A stretch of 64,000 nucleotides of DNA. Origin: Tricholoma matsutake (Eukaryota > Basidiomycota > Agaricomycetes > Agaricales > Tricholomataceae). Below, one piece after another: positions 61,823-64,000 of this stretch. The stretch is from positions 6,014,001 through 6,078,000 of the forward strand of contig AP026547.1 of assembly GCA_026075535.2 (NCBI GenBank). The letters are read 5' to 3'. Numbering within the stretch: position 1 is the stretch's first letter; each line of letters starts with the position of its first letter. A model generated the notes under the pieces. That model did not search any database. It was given only the letters and a program-made list of their open reading frames with translations, and had not been told where the DNA came from. Position numbers and translations under genes: made by a program.

Positions 61823-62613
61823 AGTGGGGGGTTCATTTTTTCACAACTCTAAAGGATGTTTCCCAAGTCAGCTTTTCACACTTTAACTCTCTGTGTGTAG
61901 GGCCGTCGTTCGCAAGTTGTTGCTGTTAGCCATTCACCACCACTGCCACCTGTCATCACCATCTGCTAGCACCTGCTATACACCCCATGAGCAGTGGCTC
62001 GTGGCAGCAGGGGTGGGTGCTGGGGTCATTGCCGTCATTGTCGTTGCTGATGATGATGTGCAGGCCATGAACACCATGAGAGTTTTCAGTTGTGATGGAG
62101 GATAGGAGAATATCAAGAACTTCAAGGTGGGAAATGGCAGATGGTGAACTGCAAGCAAGGTCAGCATGCCCCAGAGATAATGCAGAGATGCTGGACTCAC
62201 AGTGGCGATTTTGACATGGAATGCAGAAGCAAGAAACAAGCATATCTTATGAGTACAAGCCAACTATCAGCTTCACTGCTCCTTGCCAGCCCAAACAAAA
62301 TATCTAACCCAACATCAGTCAACCTTCATTCAAAATAGAACAAAATGTACCCTCACCCTCACACATTCTACCTGACCAAATTGCCAGTGCCTCCTCATCA
62401 CTTCTCCCACCATCCTCTCCTCCCTCAGCCCATGTCACTACGCTTGCAATGTCACTGCATTGTTGAGCCTCTTCTTCTTCTACTCACTTGTTCCACTGCA
62501 CAAGGCATCCATTCCAAAACTATTTAAATGGCCTTCTCTGTGCACTCTCATGATTCTCACAACATAACAGAAATTTAATTGCATTCAGCTACAGCCTGTG
62601 ATAGTAATCTACT

Positions 62614-64000
62614 TCAGTCAATAATGGACCACCTCCCACAGTCCTTAATGCGCCCAACTACACATTTTATCTGATTGAGATCAACAAATTCCATAGGCCC
62701 CAAGTCTTCATAGTAGTTGATCCCACATCGATTAGTGGCTGGCTCCGAGCTTTTGACCTGATTGATGAACACATAGATGAAAGAATCAGCCTTGATGTTA
62801 TGTATAGGGGAGTGAGGGATATCGACAACAACAAAGTGGAGGATTTGCCTGAAGAAATCTTGCAGATCAAACTCTGGTGTTCGACATGGTAGATGAGCAA
62901 ATTTGTCAATGGCGAGTTGATACTGGAGGACGAGTAAGTTAATATGCACAAAATAGTGTAGTGGGAGGCTTACCCAGACAAATGACATATCTCAACTGTC
63001 AGATCTGAGTGGAACAAAGTCACGAGCATGCATAACATCACCATCCTCCAGCTGGCACACACGGCCATATTGGGCAAATTGAGTATTCCGGGGTATAAGC
63101 TCAGAGGATGAGTAAGTTAATATGCATGAAATAGTGTAGTGGGAGGCTTACCCGGACAAATGACATATCTCAACTGTCAGATCTGAGTGGAACAAAGTCA
63201 TGAGCATGCATAACATCACCATCCTCCAGCTGGTGCACACAGCCATATTGGGCAAATTGAGTATTCCGGGGTATAAGCTCCCGAATTATTGACACAGACT
63301 TGTTAAAGTGAGTGGCTAGGGTGGCAATGAGCTTTGTCCTCAGAGGAGTGGGGAGGGTTTCCACAGGTCCCTTGGGGGGAGTAAGAACATATAATGGGTC
63401 TAGCTCACTATGATAAGGGAGCGGGTTTGGGGCACCTACCATAACATGACTAGAGACTTACATGAAGGCAACTTGACATCTGTATCATGATGGACAGGAG
63501 GTAAGAGAATAAGTTGTTCATGCAAGCCATAGAGGAGGGTTATGTGCGTCAACTGTGCATGAGAGGTAACATACTTGTTGATGTTTGCATAGGGAAACTA
63601 TTGGCTCCTGATGTTACAGAGGATGTCGCCACAATGGTGCTCCATCGGAAATGCCCAATAAGCCCAGACTGGACCCATAGCCCTGATACTCGGTGCAATG
63701 TGAAGCAGTGCATGGATGGTGATGGGACAACAGGCTACGCGCAGTGGATCATTTTGGTAGTATAGACTGTTCATCTATCAGACAGCATCCTGCTGGCAAC
63801 AAGAAACACATACCATTCATACTTCTGTACCCAGCTCTGGAAACCTCTCTCAAGGTCATTAACTTGATCTTGGGTGATTTCAAATTTGAGGCAGAGTGTT
63901 AGCAGTTGAACTAATTCCATGAAGTGCTTGTAGTACCATGGATGCACAAATCGGCCTTTGAGGAGAGTAGGGGTGATGTATAATGTCCAGATTGAATGAG
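62614..64000 (-). pseudogene. CACTA/Plavaka-like transposase gene, 3' half, runs off the window
   Basis: Exon at 63814-64000 reads SIWTLYITPTLLKGRF, WYYKHFMELVQLLTLCLKFE and ERGFQSWVQKYE. An intron (63767-63813, GTATGT...ACAG) leads to LYYQNDPLRVACCPITIHAL, GPVWAYWAFPMEHHCGDI and FPYANINKYVTSHAQLTHI, with a TAG at 63598-63600. Further left come TPLRTKLIATLATHFNKSVS, ELIPRNTQFAQYGCVHQLED and GDVMHAHDFVPLRSDS, then introns 63100-63151 and 62923-62973. The last exon, FEDL-like YYEDLGPMEFVDLNQIKCVV...IID, has its stop at 62614-62616. Such proteins, including the WxYWxFPMExHCG block, are multicopy in Agaricomycetes as I recall. A TGA after RSDS marks decay. Confidence 0.65.
62932..63280 (-). repeat. 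Tandem duplication of an exon-intron unit, 178-bp period
   Basis: 62932-63102 and 63110-63280 are nearly identical (about seven differences by eye). Each holds one copy of the exon ending in GTCCGG/GTCTGG and of the following 51-52 nt intron with its GTAAGC donor and TTAAC branch-like word. Both carry the same TGA, so the stop arose before the duplication. Confidence 0.9.

Larger units (their letters stand above)
59652..62613. other. Mostly unassigned stretch with a MITE and tandem repeats
   Basis: Apart from the minus-strand frame at 59680-59997, a small hAT-like MITE (60494-60624) and an 80-bp tandem repeat (61581-61822), I see no gene. Open frames at 60677-60982 (+) and 61106-61403 (both strands) have fairly even composition but no motif. 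61896-62100 contains GAGCAGTGGCTCG and GTTGCTGATGATGATG words like those of the hAT elements, suggesting another degraded copy. 62345-62580 is CT-rich. Confidence 0.5.

Noticed and set aside
1..64000. CRISPR array, bacterial operon or defence system
   Set aside because: Repeats are LTRs, MITEs or minisatellites, spacing is irregular, and introns and retroelements show a fungal genome.

Overview
The window looks like an intron-bearing eukaryotic genome, most likely an agaricomycete (basidiomycete) fungus. The evidence is chromodomain Gypsy elements, Copia elements with an initiator-tRNA-type primer site, a LINE with an ATDD reverse transcriptase and an RNase H domain, hAT-type miniature elements, and a CACTA/Plavaka-like transposase with introns of about 50 nt. 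No intact host gene, tRNA, rRNA or CRISPR array was found. Nearly everything is a mobile-element graveyard. Most breaks in reading frames are in-frame TGA codons, the pattern expected from C-to-T decay at CGA.

Left part, 1-3607: unassigned sequence, then an aberrant chromodomain Gypsy copy (1397-2982, here 'family D').

Main nest, 3603-32600: one minus-strand Copia element (Copia-1) with 352/353-bp LTRs and a 5-bp target duplication was split inside its integrase gene by a hAT-type element (6479-30001, 8-bp duplication TCTGTACC). The hAT element was itself hit by Gypsy-1 (7133-13159, plus strand), Gypsy-2 (13253-20531, minus strand) and a LINE (about 20684-28060). The LINE's 3' part received another hAT-type element (28061-29580). 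Each level except the LINE is supported by matching target duplications.

Right nest, 33597-52492: a solo LTR, then an old family-D retrotransposon cut into three pieces (34040-34989, 43903-45268 inverted, 49571-52492). Copia-A and Gypsy-C inserted into it, a small LTR element (B) inserted into Copia-A, and a 300-bp palindromic MITE inserted into a Copia-A LTR. A later inversion of about 7.7 kb, with breakpoints inside B and Gypsy-C, flipped the middle. Three target duplications now lying on opposite sides of the breakpoints still match (AAACC, AGGAG, TTTCC).

Right end: Gypsy-E (52493-59651), a relative of Gypsy-1, sits in the family-D integrase but lacks a matching duplication, so it is probably recombinant. 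It carries a further 1.1-kb insertion. 59652-62613 is mostly unassigned with a small MITE and tandem repeats. 62614-64000 is the 3' half of a transposase-like gene on the minus strand, with a tandem exon-intron duplication, running off the window edge.

I saw no undescribed defence, regulatory or metabolic system. The exceptional features are the depth and datability of the nesting, the duplication-proven inversion, and several odd retroelement structures. All family names come from motif recognition by eye, with no searches run.
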